Part shown: piece after piece, positions 18,740 through 27,142 of the stretch
Layout: every line of letters begins with the position of its first letter
Numbering within the stretch: the first letter of the stretch is position 1
NCBI GenBank assembly: GCA_036378735.1
Contig: DASUVX010000144.1
Location: forward strand, 72,380-136,379
Reading direction: 5' to 3'
DNA from: GCA-003244245 sp036378735
GTDB lineage: Bacteria; Actinomycetota; Actinomycetes; Mycobacteriales; Pseudonocardiaceae
Length of the DNA stretch: 64,000 bases
The notes under the pieces: generated by a model
Seen by the model: only the letters and a program-made list of their open reading frames with translations
Databases searched by the model: none
Told to the model about the DNA's origin: nothing
Translations under genes and position numbers: made by a program

Positions 18740-19777
18740 TCAGCCAATCCGGCGGATCGCCGTGACATCACGCCAGGGCACCCTGGCGACTTTGACGACG
18801 TCGCCACTCTGCGGCGCATTGATGTAGAGGCCGTTGCCGACGTAGATGCCGATGTGGCTGACCGGCCAGTACAGCGCTATGAGGTCGCCGGGCAGTAGGC
18901 CCGACGTGACCGGAGTGCCCACCCTGGCTTGATCGAACGCCACTCGGGGAAGGCTGACACCGGCCTGGCGGTAGGCCCACATCACCAGGCCCGAGCAATC
19001 GAAGGTGCCCGGCCCTTCGGCGCCCCAGATGTACGGCGCTCCCTGGCGAGTCAGGGCGGCGCGCAATGCCCTGATCCCGATGGTGTCGCCGACCAGGTCG
19101 AGGGGATAGTCGGTGAATCCTTCGGAGGCGTAGTGGGCGAACTCGTCTGCGGTGAGCTTGCCGAGGCGCTCCTGCACCAGATTGATCTGGCGGCCCATCT
19201 CGAGCCGGGCCTTGGCCACATCGCCGGCGATCCGAGCGGCATCGAGTTCAGCGACGGCCGCCCGCGTCTCGGCGTCGGTGGCCGCGGTTTCCGCCTGCTC
19301 GGTACGGGCCACCGCGCCGGCGAGCTTGTCCATCGCCGCCCGGTTAGACACCGCCAGCACGTCCAGCGCCGACATCTGATCCATGAATTGCTGCGGCGAG
19401 TCGCTGATCAGCATCGCAGTCAGGCTGCTGACCCGGACGCCCTCGAACGTCGCGCTAGTCAACCGATCCACCTGCGCGCGGAACTCTTTCTGGGCATCTC
19501 GCGCCTGATCAGCGACAGCCGTCGCAGCTGCCGCGTCGCGATGCGCCTTCTCCGCGTCGGCCTGGCGGGCGAGCAGCCGGTCGGTGGCCAACTTCCACTG
19601 CTCGGTGATCACCTCAGCCTGGCGGCTCAATGCGCGCGCCTGCGCAACTGCACCACCAGGATCCGGCGCAGGGGCAGGAACTGGATCGGCAGCTGCAGTC
19701 GCTGGCTGCATGCTGAGGATGGCGGCAAAGGCCACAGCCGCCGCCATCAACACACGTTTCCGAGGATGAGATGCCAC
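18740..19777 (-). CDS. NlpC/P60 peptidoglycan hydrolase A
   Basis: 345 aa secreted protein: signal peptide about 1-31 (VLMAAAVAFAAILSMQPATAAA), Ala-rich coiled coil about 45-205, and NlpC/P60 domain with GTFDCSGLVMWAYRQAG (catalytic Cys) and SHIGIYVGNGLY (His). Close paralog of the downstream gene in domain order and length, so a tandem duplication is likely. GTG 19777 is preceded by AGGAGATAGCCGCGG. Expected to trim peptidoglycan stem peptides outside the membrane. No clear riboswitch precedes this copy. Confidence 0.92.
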   Translation of the reverse strand: MASHPRKRVLMAAAVAFAAILSMQPATAAADPVPAPAPDPGGAVAQARALSRQAEVITEQWKLATDRLLARQADAEKAHRDAAAATAVADQARDAQKEFRAQVDRLTSATFEGVRVSSLTAMLISDSPQQFMDQMSALDVLAVSNRAAMDKLAGAVARTEQAETAATDAETRAAVAELDAARIAGDVAKARLEMGRQINLVQERLGKLTADEFAHYASEGFTDYPLDLVGDTIGIRALRAALTRQGAPYIWGAEGPGTFDCSGLVMWAYRQAGVSLPRVAFDQARVGTPVTSGLLPGDLIALYWPVSHIGIYVGNGLYINAPQSGDVVKVARVPWRDVTAIRRIG

Positions 19778-19983
19778 CCGCGGCTATCTCCTGTTCTCGG
19801 ACCTACCGTCCGGATGCTCCACTTGGAGGCGGGAGATCATCCCGCGTTATTCGGGTAACGGATCCCCATGCCATATGGACGCGATTGATCACCCCAACGA
19901 AGTAACAACGGCACACCGCGGCGGCATAACAAAATCGCTGATTACTCAGCGTTACAATTAATGCTCGCGATCACCAGTGGGTC
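19778..19983 (-). promoter_or_regulatory. Leader and promoter region of NlpC/P60 gene A
   Basis: No gene seen. On the minus strand there are three small hairpins: CGCTGA-GTAA-TCAGCG (19951-19936), CGTTA-n6-TAACG near 19860-19845, and GCGGGATGATCTCCCGC near 19844-19828. The region is AT-richer than the rest. A few stretches recall the neighbouring riboswitch, but its conserved blocks are not intact. Confidence 0.4.
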
Positions 19984-20116
19984 GCTCTTCAAGTACCGCC
20001 AACCCCGTGCCAAGCCGCTCCTAACAGCAGCCAACGGGTCGCTCGGCCGTCGCGATGGCGGCGGATTGGCCGCGGTTAACGACCGTCACCAGCACGGTTG
20101 GCGGTCCTTGAAGAGC
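19984..20116 (-). terminator. 133 nt long hairpin after trpD
   Basis: 19984-20010 pairs with 20092-20116: GCTCTTCAAG / CTTGAAGAGC and ACCGCCAACC / GGTTGGCGGT plus GTGC / GCAC, with one mismatch and a 2 nt bulge. The 81 nt loop holds a second nested stem (GGTCG and GGCC with GGCC and CGACC). It begins 10 nt past the trpD stop codon. It likely terminates or protects the trpD transcript, but its size is far beyond an ordinary terminator. Confidence 0.7.
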
Positions 20117-20126
20117 CGCCGACGGG

Positions 20127-21188
20127 TTAGTGCGGGGTTGCGGATAGCTCGTTCGTCAAGGTCGTCCAGCGTTCCAGCAGCGCGGTCGCGGCACCGGAGT
20201 CCACAGCCTGAGCAGCACGCTGCGTCATCTCCGAAAGATTCGCCGGCAGATTCCCGCCCAACCCGCGATGAGCCGCCAGCGCCGCAGCGGCGTTGAGTAG
20301 GACGGCATCACGAACCGGGCCGGGTTCCCCGTCGAGGAGGCGCCGCACTGCCACGGCGTTGGCGGTGGCGTTCCCACCGCGCAGGTCGTCGCGGCGGGCT
20401 GGCGGCACACCCAGCGCAGCAGGGTCCAACCGGTCACGGCGGACCGTCCCAGCGTCCACGATCCACACCGAGGTGGTGGTCGTAGTGGTGATCTCGTCGA
20501 GTCCGTCATCACCCCGGACGACGAGCGCACTGACTCCGCGGTCGGCGAAAACCTGGGCAAGCACCGGCGCCATCCGCGCATCTGCGCACCCCACCAGCGC
20601 AGCCTGCGGCTGAGCCGGGTTGGTCAGCGGGCCCAGGAAGTTGAAGGCGGTGGGTATCCCGATCTCCCGGCGCACCGCGGCCGCGTGCCGCATCGCCGGG
20701 TGAAACAGCGGCGCGAAGCAGAATCCGATGCCGGCCTCGGCGACGCACTGCGCGACATGCTCCGGGCCGAGGTCGATCGCCACACCGAGGGCCTCGAGTA
20801 CGTCCGCCGCGCCGCATTGGGACGACGCCGCCCGGTTGCCGTGCTTGACCACGGGCGCACCTGCCGCAGCGGTGACCAGCGCCGCCATCGTGGAGATATT
20901 GACGGTGTGGGCTTGGTCACCTCCGGTGCCGACGACGTCAACCGCACGCCGGGACACGCGCACTCGGCGCGCGTGCGACAACATGCCCGCGGCCAGACCG
21001 GCGATCTCCGCTGGGGTCTCGCGTTTGACCCGCAACGCGACCACAAACGCGGCCACCTGCGCAGGCGTGGCCGCTCCGGACATCACCTGGTCCATCGCCC
21101 AGGTGGCGTCTTGGGTATCCAGGTCGGCGCCGGCCATCAGCTGGGCGAGCAGAGCCGGCCAACTACGGGCTCGGGTTGGCGCCACCAT
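20127..21188 (-). CDS. trpD: Anthranilate phosphoribosyltransferase
   Basis: 353 aa; transfers the phosphoribosyl group of PRPP to anthranilate in tryptophan synthesis. DVVGTGGDQAHTVNIST binds PRPP, VVKHGNRAASS and the LGPLTNP motif are family hallmarks, and MDQVMSGAATPAQVAAF is the N-terminal helical domain. A run of six Thr codons occurs at about residues 238-243. The gene is 10 nt downstream of the Rv3143-like gene and is the only trp gene here. Confidence 0.96.
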   Translation of the reverse strand: MVAPTRARSWPALLAQLMAGADLDTQDATWAMDQVMSGAATPAQVAAFVVALRVKRETPAEIAGLAAGMLSHARRVRVSRRAVDVVGTGGDQAHTVNISTMAALVTAAAGAPVVKHGNRAASSQCGAADVLEALGVAIDLGPEHVAQCVAEAGIGFCFAPLFHPAMRHAAAVRREIGIPTAFNFLGPLTNPAQPQAALVGCADARMAPVLAQVFADRGVSALVVRGDDGLDEITTTTTTSVWIVDAGTVRRDRLDPAALGVPPARRDDLRGGNATANAVAVRRLLDGEPGPVRDAVLLNAAAALAAHRGLGGNLPANLSEMTQRAAQAVDSGAATALLERWTTLTNELSATPH

Positions 21189-21198
21189 CCTGGCAGCC

Positions 21199-21615
21199 TC
21201 AGCCGTTCGCAGCTTGCGGCCGGTGCGAGCGCAGCACTTCGGCCACGGTCTCGGCGGCGGCCAACGGGTCCAGCGGGTGCACGATCACCGCGTCCGCCAG
21301 CGACCAGACCGCCAACCACCGGTCGTCCTGACGCTGCACCGACACGATGATCGGTGGGCAGTGCGAGATTTCGTTCTTGAGCTGCCGAGACAATCCCATG
21401 CCGCCGGTGGGCTGCGCCTCACCATCCAGGATGGCCAGATCCACCCGTCCCGCATCGACCTCGGCCAGCACCTCGTCGATCGTGCCGGCCTCAACGTAGT
21501 GCAAGCGGCCGACGTCAGCCGCGGGGCGCCGCCCGACCGCGTTGATGATCGCCTCACGCACCCGTGGCCGGTTGCTGAATACCAGCACGGTGGTGGCGTC
21601 ACTCGCAACGTTCAT
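21199..21615 (-). CDS. Rv3143-like atypical response regulator
   Basis: 138 aa, a single receiver-like domain with no output domain. TTVLVFSNRPRVREAIINAV replaces the usual acidic pocket start, and DLAILDGEAQPTGGMG carries an Asp in the phospho-acceptor position. Resembles M. tuberculosis Rv3143, an orphan receiver protein. No histidine kinase is nearby. ATG 21615 is chosen because MNVASDATTVLV is compact; the frame opens further upstream. It may be cotranscribed with trpD. Confidence 0.8.
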   Translation of the reverse strand: MNVASDATTVLVFSNRPRVREAIINAVGRRPAADVGRLHYVEAGTIDEVLAEVDAGRVDLAILDGEAQPTGGMGLSRQLKNEISHCPPIIVSVQRQDDRWLAVWSLADAVIVHPLDPLAAAETVAEVLRSHRPQAANG

Positions 21616-21921
21616 CTGGTATTCCGAGGCCCTTGCTGTCCGATGTAGCTGCTGTCCGTGCCCGCGCAGGCGCAACCCTGGTGATACATCGACCTATCGG
21701 CCGGGCGTGGAGTTTGCCGGTGGCAGAGAATGGTATACGGGCAATTTACTGGCACTTCGTCCACCCGCCGATGCGAGGCGGCGCGGCCTAGATGCCCCGT
21801 GCTAGGATGCGGCCCCGCGCGCGACCGCTTGACCAAGCCACCAGGACCGAATCGTCATTCCTGGCGGTCTCGGCCGCCCCCGGTCCAGGCCGCATTGGCG
21901 GCTTTCGTCATAATGCTCACT
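21616..21921 (+). promoter_or_regulatory. Divergent promoter region before ctaE
   Basis: 306 nt with no supported gene. A TAGGAT -10 candidate is at 21803-21808, and CATAAT at 21909-21914 ends 7 nt before the chosen ctaE GTG at 21922, which fits a leaderless start. The two boxes may be tandem promoters for the respiratory operon. An AT-rich stretch around 21725-21760 may belong to the minus-strand promoter of the receiver gene. Confidence 0.5.
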
Positions 21922-22551
21922 GTGACCTCGTCCAGCCTGGCAGGCCCCTCCATCAGCCAGCGGGTGCACTCGCTGAACCGCCCCAACATGGTCAGCGTCG
22001 GCACCATCGTGTGGCTGTCGAGCGAGCTGATGTTCTTCGCCGGTCTGTTCGCGATGTTCTTCACGGTGAAGGCCCAGCACGACGGGCCATGGCCACCGGA
22101 CAACGTGGTCACCGGGGAACCCATCCACCTCGACATACCCTATGCGTTGGTGATCACGATCGTCCTGGTGGCGTCGTCGTTCACCTGCCAGTGGGGAGTG
22201 TTCAAGGCCGAGCAAGGTGATGTATTCGGGTTAAGACTCTGGTACTCGATCACGTTCCTGATGGGTTTGTTCTTCGTGCTTGGTGCCGCCAACGAGTACC
22301 GCACGCTCATCACCGAAGAACATCTCACCATCCCGTCCCAGGCCTACGGCACGGTGTTCTACCTGCTCACAGGCTTCCACGCGTTGCACGTGAGCGGCGG
22401 GCTGATCGCCTTCATCGTCCTCATGATCCGGACCAAACTGAGCAAGTTCACGCCAGCACAAGCTACCGCCGCAATCGTCGTGTCGTACTACTGGCACTTC
22501 GTCGACGTGGTATGGATCGGTCTATTCGCCGTCATCTACTTCTTGCCCTAG
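21922..22551 (+). CDS. ctaE: Cytochrome c oxidase subunit III
   Basis: 209 aa membrane subunit of the aa3 oxidase. RVHSLNRPNMVSVGTIVWLSSELMFFAGLFA is the conserved N-terminus of actinobacterial CtaE; five transmembrane segments follow, with HALHVSGG and YWHFVDVVWIGLF in the last two. Part of the bcc-aa3 supercomplex. GTG 21922 matches M. tuberculosis CtaE by alignment from memory and lies 7 nt after CATAAT; ATG 21913 overlaps that box. Followed 92 nt later by qcrC, same strand. Confidence 0.95.
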   Translation: MTSSSLAGPSISQRVHSLNRPNMVSVGTIVWLSSELMFFAGLFAMFFTVKAQHDGPWPPDNVVTGEPIHLDIPYALVITIVLVASSFTCQWGVFKAEQGDVFGLRLWYSITFLMGLFFVLGAANEYRTLITEEHLTIPSQAYGTVFYLLTGFHALHVSGGLIAFIVLMIRTKLSKFTPAQATAAIVVSYYWHFVDVVWIGLFAVIYFLP

Positions 22552-22643
22552 ACCGGGCGCCGGGGGCCGCTACGCCAGCGCCCTTATCCGGCCCGCGCAC
22601 CCAACGGCCGTACAAGACAAGACAGCAGGGGTAGCCAAGACCG

Positions 22644-23498
22644 ATGACCAGCGCCACACCCGACGCCCAATCGGGCGCGAGCGGATCGATCCCAACCAGG
22701 TCATCGGGCCCGGGAGGGCAGCCGGGACGTCGAAGGGCTATGCGCCGCCGAATATCACGGATACTCGCGCTCGGCGTGGCGTTGCTGGCTGCCGGCGGGC
22801 TGTATGTGGTGTTCGCGCCGCAGCCGCAGACGGCGCACGCTCAGGCTGATCCTGCACTGGTGCGCCAAGGCGAGCAGCTCTACAACAACGCCTGCATCAC
22901 CTGCCACGGCGTAAACCTGCAGGGTGTCGGGGGCCGCGGACCGAGTCTGATCGGGGTCGGCGAGGCCGCGGTGTACTTCCAGGTCTCCACCGGACGGATG
23001 CCTGCGTCCCGCCAGGAAGCGCAGATCGCCGAGAAACCGGTCAGGTTCAGCCCGCAGGAGATCGACGCACTAGGTGCCTTCGTGCAGGCCAACGGCGGTG
23101 GTCCGGAGGTGCCCAAGGGCGATCTCGGAGGCGGTGACACGGCCCGCGGAGGCGACTTGTTCCGGCTCAACTGCGCGTCGTGCCACCAGTTCACCGGACG
23201 CGGTATCTCACTGTCCTCCGGCAAGTACGCACCGGCGATCAAGGACGTGAATCCCCAGCAGATCTATACCGCCATGATCAGCGGACCGCAGAGCATGCCC
23301 CGGTTCTCCGACCGGCAGCTCACCCCTGAGGAGAAGCGCGACGTCATCGCCTACGTGGAGTCCATCACCGAGGAGCGCAACAATCCGGGTGGCTACTCCC
23401 TCGGTGGCTACGGGCCGGTCTCAGAGGGTCTGATCGCGTGGATCGTCGGGATCGCGGCGCTGGTGGGTGTGACGCTGTGGATCGGAGCGAAGGGATGA
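22644..23498 (+). CDS. qcrC: Diheme cytochrome c subunit of the bcc complex
   Basis: 284 aa, membrane anchored at both ends: N-terminal hydrophobic segment about 41-59 and C-terminal segment about 263-281. Two heme c sites, CITCH and CASCH, make it a diheme cytochrome cc, the covalent electron wire to the aa3 oxidase in Actinobacteria that lack soluble cytochrome c. Its stop overlaps the qcrA start in ATGA at 23495-23498, showing translational coupling. Confidence 0.97.
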   Translation: MTSATPDAQSGASGSIPTRSSGPGGQPGRRRAMRRRISRILALGVALLAAGGLYVVFAPQPQTAHAQADPALVRQGEQLYNNACITCHGVNLQGVGGRGPSLIGVGEAAVYFQVSTGRMPASRQEAQIAEKPVRFSPQEIDALGAFVQANGGGPEVPKGDLGGGDTARGGDLFRLNCASCHQFTGRGISLSSGKYAPAIKDVNPQQIYTAMISGPQSMPRFSDRQLTPEEKRDVIAYVESITEERNNPGGYSLGGYGPVSEGLIAWIVGIAALVGVTLWIGAKG

Positions 23499-24625
23499 GC
23501 GGCCAACGCGAACCTACCGGCGGGCCACAGCTGCCGAGTGACGCCGAGCTATCCACGGCGAGCCGCGACGAGCTGGTCACACTGGGTACCGCGCTGGACG
23601 GGGTGACCATCGAGCACCGCGAGGATCCGTTCCCGGTGCCGGGTACCCGTGCGGAGAAGCGCACTGAACGGGCCGTTGCGCGCTGGTTTTTCATCGCGGC
23701 ACTGGCCGGGCTGGGGTTCCTCGCCGCCTACCTGTTCTGGCCTTTCCAATATGCTCCGCCCAGCAGCCCAGGCAGCGGGCATCTGCGTTACCAGCTCTAC
23801 ACGCCGATCATCGGGGTGCTCCTCGGGTTGGCGGTATTCGCCGTTGGGGCCGGGACGATCTCCTTCGCCAAAAACCTGCTACCGCATGAGATGGCGGTGC
23901 AGGAACGCCACATGGGTGGGTCCTCGGAAGTCGACCGGGCAACGGTGAGCGCGATCCTGGTCGACTCCGGGGTCAGCAGCGGTATCGCACGGCGATCACT
24001 GATCAAGCGAGCGGCCGGGATCGGCGGATTGGTACTCGGCGCCGGGCTGGGGGTTTTCGCCTTAGGCGGGCTGGTGCGCAACCCGTGGAAGGGCGGGGAC
24101 AAGGCCGCGCTGTGGGTGACGCCCTGGCAGTCGGACAACGGTGAACCGGTGTTCCTGCGCTATGACTCCGAACAAATTACCCTGGCACGACCCGAAGACC
24201 TCGCCGCCGGCAGCATCGCGACCGTCTTCCCGTACAAGCGTTCCTGGACAGAGGAGGAGGCGCACCATGCGCTGCGGGCGTCCGACAGCCCGGTCATGCT
24301 CATCCGGTTGCACCCCGAGCAAGCAGCGCAGGTGATCCAGCGCAAGGGCCAGGTCAACTTCCACTACGGCGACTTCTACGCATACTCGAAGATCTGCACC
24401 CATTTGGGCTGCCCCGCTTCGCTCTACGAATCCCAGACCGCGCGGCTGCTGTGCCCCTGCCATCAGTCCCAGTTCAACATGTTGGAGTACGCAAAGCCGA
24501 TCTTCGGTCCGGCTACCAGGGCCTTGCCTCAGCTGCATATCGACGTGAACGATGAGGGATACTTCTACGCCAAGGGCGACTTCATCGAGCCCATAGGACC
24601 AGCGTTCTGGGAACGGAGGTCGTGA
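23495..24625 (+). CDS. qcrA: Rieske iron-sulfur subunit of the bcc complex
   Basis: 376 aa. Three transmembrane helices (about 52-71, 98-121 and 170-193), as usual for the actinobacterial QcrA, precede the Rieske domain with CTHLGC and CPCHQS, which bind the 2Fe-2S cluster through two Cys and two His. It accepts electrons from menaquinol. ATG 23495 is fixed by the ATGA overlap with qcrC; the 3' end overlaps qcrB as GTGA. Confidence 0.97.
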   Translation: MSGQREPTGGPQLPSDAELSTASRDELVTLGTALDGVTIEHREDPFPVPGTRAEKRTERAVARWFFIAALAGLGFLAAYLFWPFQYAPPSSPGSGHLRYQLYTPIIGVLLGLAVFAVGAGTISFAKNLLPHEMAVQERHMGGSSEVDRATVSAILVDSGVSSGIARRSLIKRAAGIGGLVLGAGLGVFALGGLVRNPWKGGDKAALWVTPWQSDNGEPVFLRYDSEQITLARPEDLAAGSIATVFPYKRSWTEEEAHHALRASDSPVMLIRLHPEQAAQVIQRKGQVNFHYGDFYAYSKICTHLGCPASLYESQTARLLCPCHQSQFNMLEYAKPIFGPATRALPQLHIDVNDEGYFYAKGDFIEPIGPAFWERRS

Positions 24626-26301
24626 GCACGATGTCCTCAACGTCTGGGCCTACCACTTCGGCCAACTCCGGTGGGCTCACCGCCCGGGCGGGCAAGGCAG
24701 CCGACGAGCTGGATCAGCGGTTTCACCTGGCCGCCGGCATGCGCCGGCAGATCAACAAGGTCTTCCCGACGCACTGGTCGTTCATGCTCGGTGAGATCGC
24801 GCTGAACACCTTCATCGTGCTGCTGCTGTCCGGGACGTACCTGACCCTGTTCTTTGACCCCTCCATGGAGGATGTCAAGTACAACGGCGTCTACCAGAAC
24901 CTGCGCGGGATCGAGATGTCCCGGGCGTACGCCTCGACCTTGGAGCTTTCCTTCGACGTCCGTGGTGGACTGTTCATCCGGCAGGTGCACCACTGGGCAG
25001 CGCTGCTGTTCGTCGCGGCCATCGTCGCCCATATGTTCCGCACGTTCTTCACCGGCGCGTTCCGCAAACCGCGAGAGACGAACTGGTCGATCGGCATAGC
25101 CATCGCGATCCTGGCCGGGCTCGAAGGCCTGACCGGTTATTCGCTGCCTGATGACCTGCTCTCCGGGACAGGGCTGCGAATCATCTCGGCGATTACGATG
25201 TCTCCCCCGATCATCGGCACGTGGGCGCAATGGGCGATCTTTGGCGGTGAGTTCCCCGGCACGCTGATCATTCCCCGGTTCTTCATCGTCCACGTGCTGC
25301 TCATCCCCGGCATCCTGGTCGCGCTGATCGCGGTGCATCTCGGGCTGGTCTGGTACCAGAAGCACACTCAGTTCCCCGGACCTGGGCGTACCGAACGCAA
25401 TGTGGTCGGGGTCCGTATCCTGCCGACCTTCGCGACGAAGGCCGGCGGCTTTGCCATGACGAACATCGGTGTGATCTGCATCATGGCGGGGCTGTTCCAG
25501 ATCAACCCGATCTGGAACTTCGGGCCCTACAACCCTGCCCAGGTCTCGGCCGCCTCGCAGCCCGACTGGTACGTCGGTTGGCTCGACGGCTCCACCCGGC
25601 TATGGCCGGCGTGGGAGATCTACCTGGGCAACTACATGATTCCCGCGTCGTTCTGGCCGACGATGGTGATCCCGGGCATTATGTTCGCCTTGGCCTCGGC
25701 GTACCCGGCGATCGAGCGGAAGCTGACCAAGGACAACGCCTCGCACAACCTGCTGCAGCGACCCAGGGATGTTCCGGTGCGAACCGCCTTGGGCATGATG
25801 GCGATCTCGTTCATGTTCGTGCTGCTGCTCTCCGGTGGCAACGACGTCATCGCCTACACGTTCGACATCTCGCTGAACGCCACCACCTGGGCGGGGCGCA
25901 TCGGCATGCTCTTGCTGCCACCGATCGCCTACTACTTCACCTACCGGATATGCCTTGGTCTACAACGCGCTGACCGGTCGATTCTCGAGCACGGGATCGA
26001 GACGGGCATCATCAAGCGGCTGCCCCATGGTGAGTTCATCGAGGTACACCAGCCCCTTGGTGGCGTCGACGACCACGGCCACCCCATCCCCCTGGAATAC
26101 CAGGGCGCGCGGGTGCCCAAGCGGATGAATCAGCTGGGTTCCGCGGGGTCACCACTCCCCGGATCAATATTCCGCCCGGATCCCTCGGACCAGACCAGGG
26201 CGCTGGAACAGGCCCGCCACGCGGGAAATGGCGACGGGATCAGCACCAACGGTTCGGACCGGAGAAGGTTGGCGGGTCGGCCACAACAACCGAGCGACTG
26301 A
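24622..26301 (+). CDS. qcrB: Cytochrome b subunit of the bcc complex
   Basis: 559 aa integral membrane protein. HHWAALLFVAAIVAHMFRTFFTGAFRKPRE holds one pair of heme b histidines with the second pair in the fourth helix (FIVHVLLIPGILVALIAVHLGL). The quinol-site segment MSPPIIGTWAQW and the PDWYVGWLDGSTRLWPAWE loop are typical. Eight or nine membrane helices and a long soluble C-terminus match mycobacterial QcrB, the target of Q203-class inhibitors. GTG 24622 overlaps the qcrA stop. Confidence 0.97.
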   Translation: MSTMSSTSGPTTSANSGGLTARAGKAADELDQRFHLAAGMRRQINKVFPTHWSFMLGEIALNTFIVLLLSGTYLTLFFDPSMEDVKYNGVYQNLRGIEMSRAYASTLELSFDVRGGLFIRQVHHWAALLFVAAIVAHMFRTFFTGAFRKPRETNWSIGIAIAILAGLEGLTGYSLPDDLLSGTGLRIISAITMSPPIIGTWAQWAIFGGEFPGTLIIPRFFIVHVLLIPGILVALIAVHLGLVWYQKHTQFPGPGRTERNVVGVRILPTFATKAGGFAMTNIGVICIMAGLFQINPIWNFGPYNPAQVSAASQPDWYVGWLDGSTRLWPAWEIYLGNYMIPASFWPTMVIPGIMFALASAYPAIERKLTKDNASHNLLQRPRDVPVRTALGMMAISFMFVLLLSGGNDVIAYTFDISLNATTWAGRIGMLLLPPIAYYFTYRICLGLQRADRSILEHGIETGIIKRLPHGEFIEVHQPLGGVDDHGHPIPLEYQGARVPKRMNQLGSAGSPLPGSIFRPDPSDQTRALEQARHAGNGDGISTNGSDRRRLAGRPQQPSD

Positions 26302-26326
26302 CCAACCCCGTCGACTATGGCGCCCG

Positions 26327-26686
26327 AGCCCAGAAATCATCTGCGGCTGGCACGCCCCCACGAGGCCTAGCGGTCGATCGCGGGCGACAACCCGCTGGCC
26401 GGTGAGCTGCGCGACGTCGAGGCGGTAACGGGGCAGATGCGCCGCTACGCCGACCTCAGCGCCGGCACGCTGCGCCTCGAGACGTCGATCATGGCGTCGG
26501 GCACCCATGCGGTCGCCGTTCACCGCGCGACCGCCACAGTCGCCGACGTGCACTACGACGCCCACGAGGTCGACGTCTTCCACATTCACGACGGGACTGA
26601 TTACCGAGTTCTGGTCCTTCTCCGAAGGCCAGGAGGCGACGGACCGGATATGGCGTACTGCCGTGGTCTCACGCGCACAACGCTGA
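26327..26686 (+). pseudogene. Decayed SnoaL-like (NTF2 fold) gene
   Basis: No intact frame, but three reading-frame pieces line up with one SnoaL-like domain: PEIICGWHAP in one frame, then SIAGDNPLAGELRDVEAV to DVFHIHDG in a second, then ITEFWSFSEGQEATDRIW in a third. Removing A26596 joins the second and third pieces as HDGLITEFWSFSE, the usual family sequence. At least one more frameshift lies near 26370-26380, where a TAG also occurs. The piece ends at TGA 26684-26686. It lies between qcrB and ctaF and looks like a recently broken gene. The left boundary is uncertain. Confidence 0.75.
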
Positions 26687-26691
26687 ACTGC

Positions 26692-27093
26692 TCACTCCGG
26701 CTTCGGACCGATGTGGTACTCGAAGACCAGCCCGGCGACTGTGCCGATCACGAGCAGGATGCCAATCGCAACCATCCACCACTGGTCGAGAGCAAGTGCA
26801 TAACCCAGCACGCTCGCCGCAAGCGCCATCCCGAACGGCCAGTAGCTGCCCGGCGAGAAGAAACCCAGTTCACCGGCACCATCAGAGATCTCGGCCTCGG
26901 TGTCGTCCTCAGGGCGCATCCGGACTCGGCGAGAGACGAACCGGAAGTAGGTGCCGACGATGAGGGTCAGCCCACCAGTCAAAGTGATCGCTACCGACCC
27001 GACCGCTTCACCATGCGACCACAGTCCATAGATCGCCGCGGAGATGAAGAAAAACGCTGTGAGAATCTCGAAGATCCGCGCCTCGACCCTCAT
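26692..27093 (-). CDS. ctaF: Cytochrome c oxidase subunit IV (actinobacterial)
   Basis: 133 aa, four transmembrane helices. N-terminal VEARIFEILTAFFF, the ISDGAGELGFFSPGSYWP loop after the second helix and GLVFEYHIGP at the end are characteristic of actinobacterial CtaF, an accessory subunit of the aa3 oxidase. It follows ctaC on the same strand (49 nt), as in M. tuberculosis. Confidence 0.95.
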   Translation of the reverse strand: MRVEARIFEILTAFFFISAAIYGLWSHGEAVGSVAITLTGGLTLIVGTYFRFVSRRVRMRPEDDTEAEISDGAGELGFFSPGSYWPFGMALAASVLGYALALDQWWMVAIGILLVIGTVAGLVFEYHIGPKPE

Positions 27094-27142
27094 GGTGCTG
27101 CCTCACTCTCGAGCCTGCCCAAAGACCGTCTCATGCTGAAGG

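Noticed and set aside
19780..19930. A second ydaO/yuaA riboswitch before NlpC gene A
   Set aside because: Scattered similarities (TTGGGGTGA, GGTAGGTCCG) exist, but the ordered conserved blocks seen at 18026-18152 are missing. Only a covariance-model search could rescue it.
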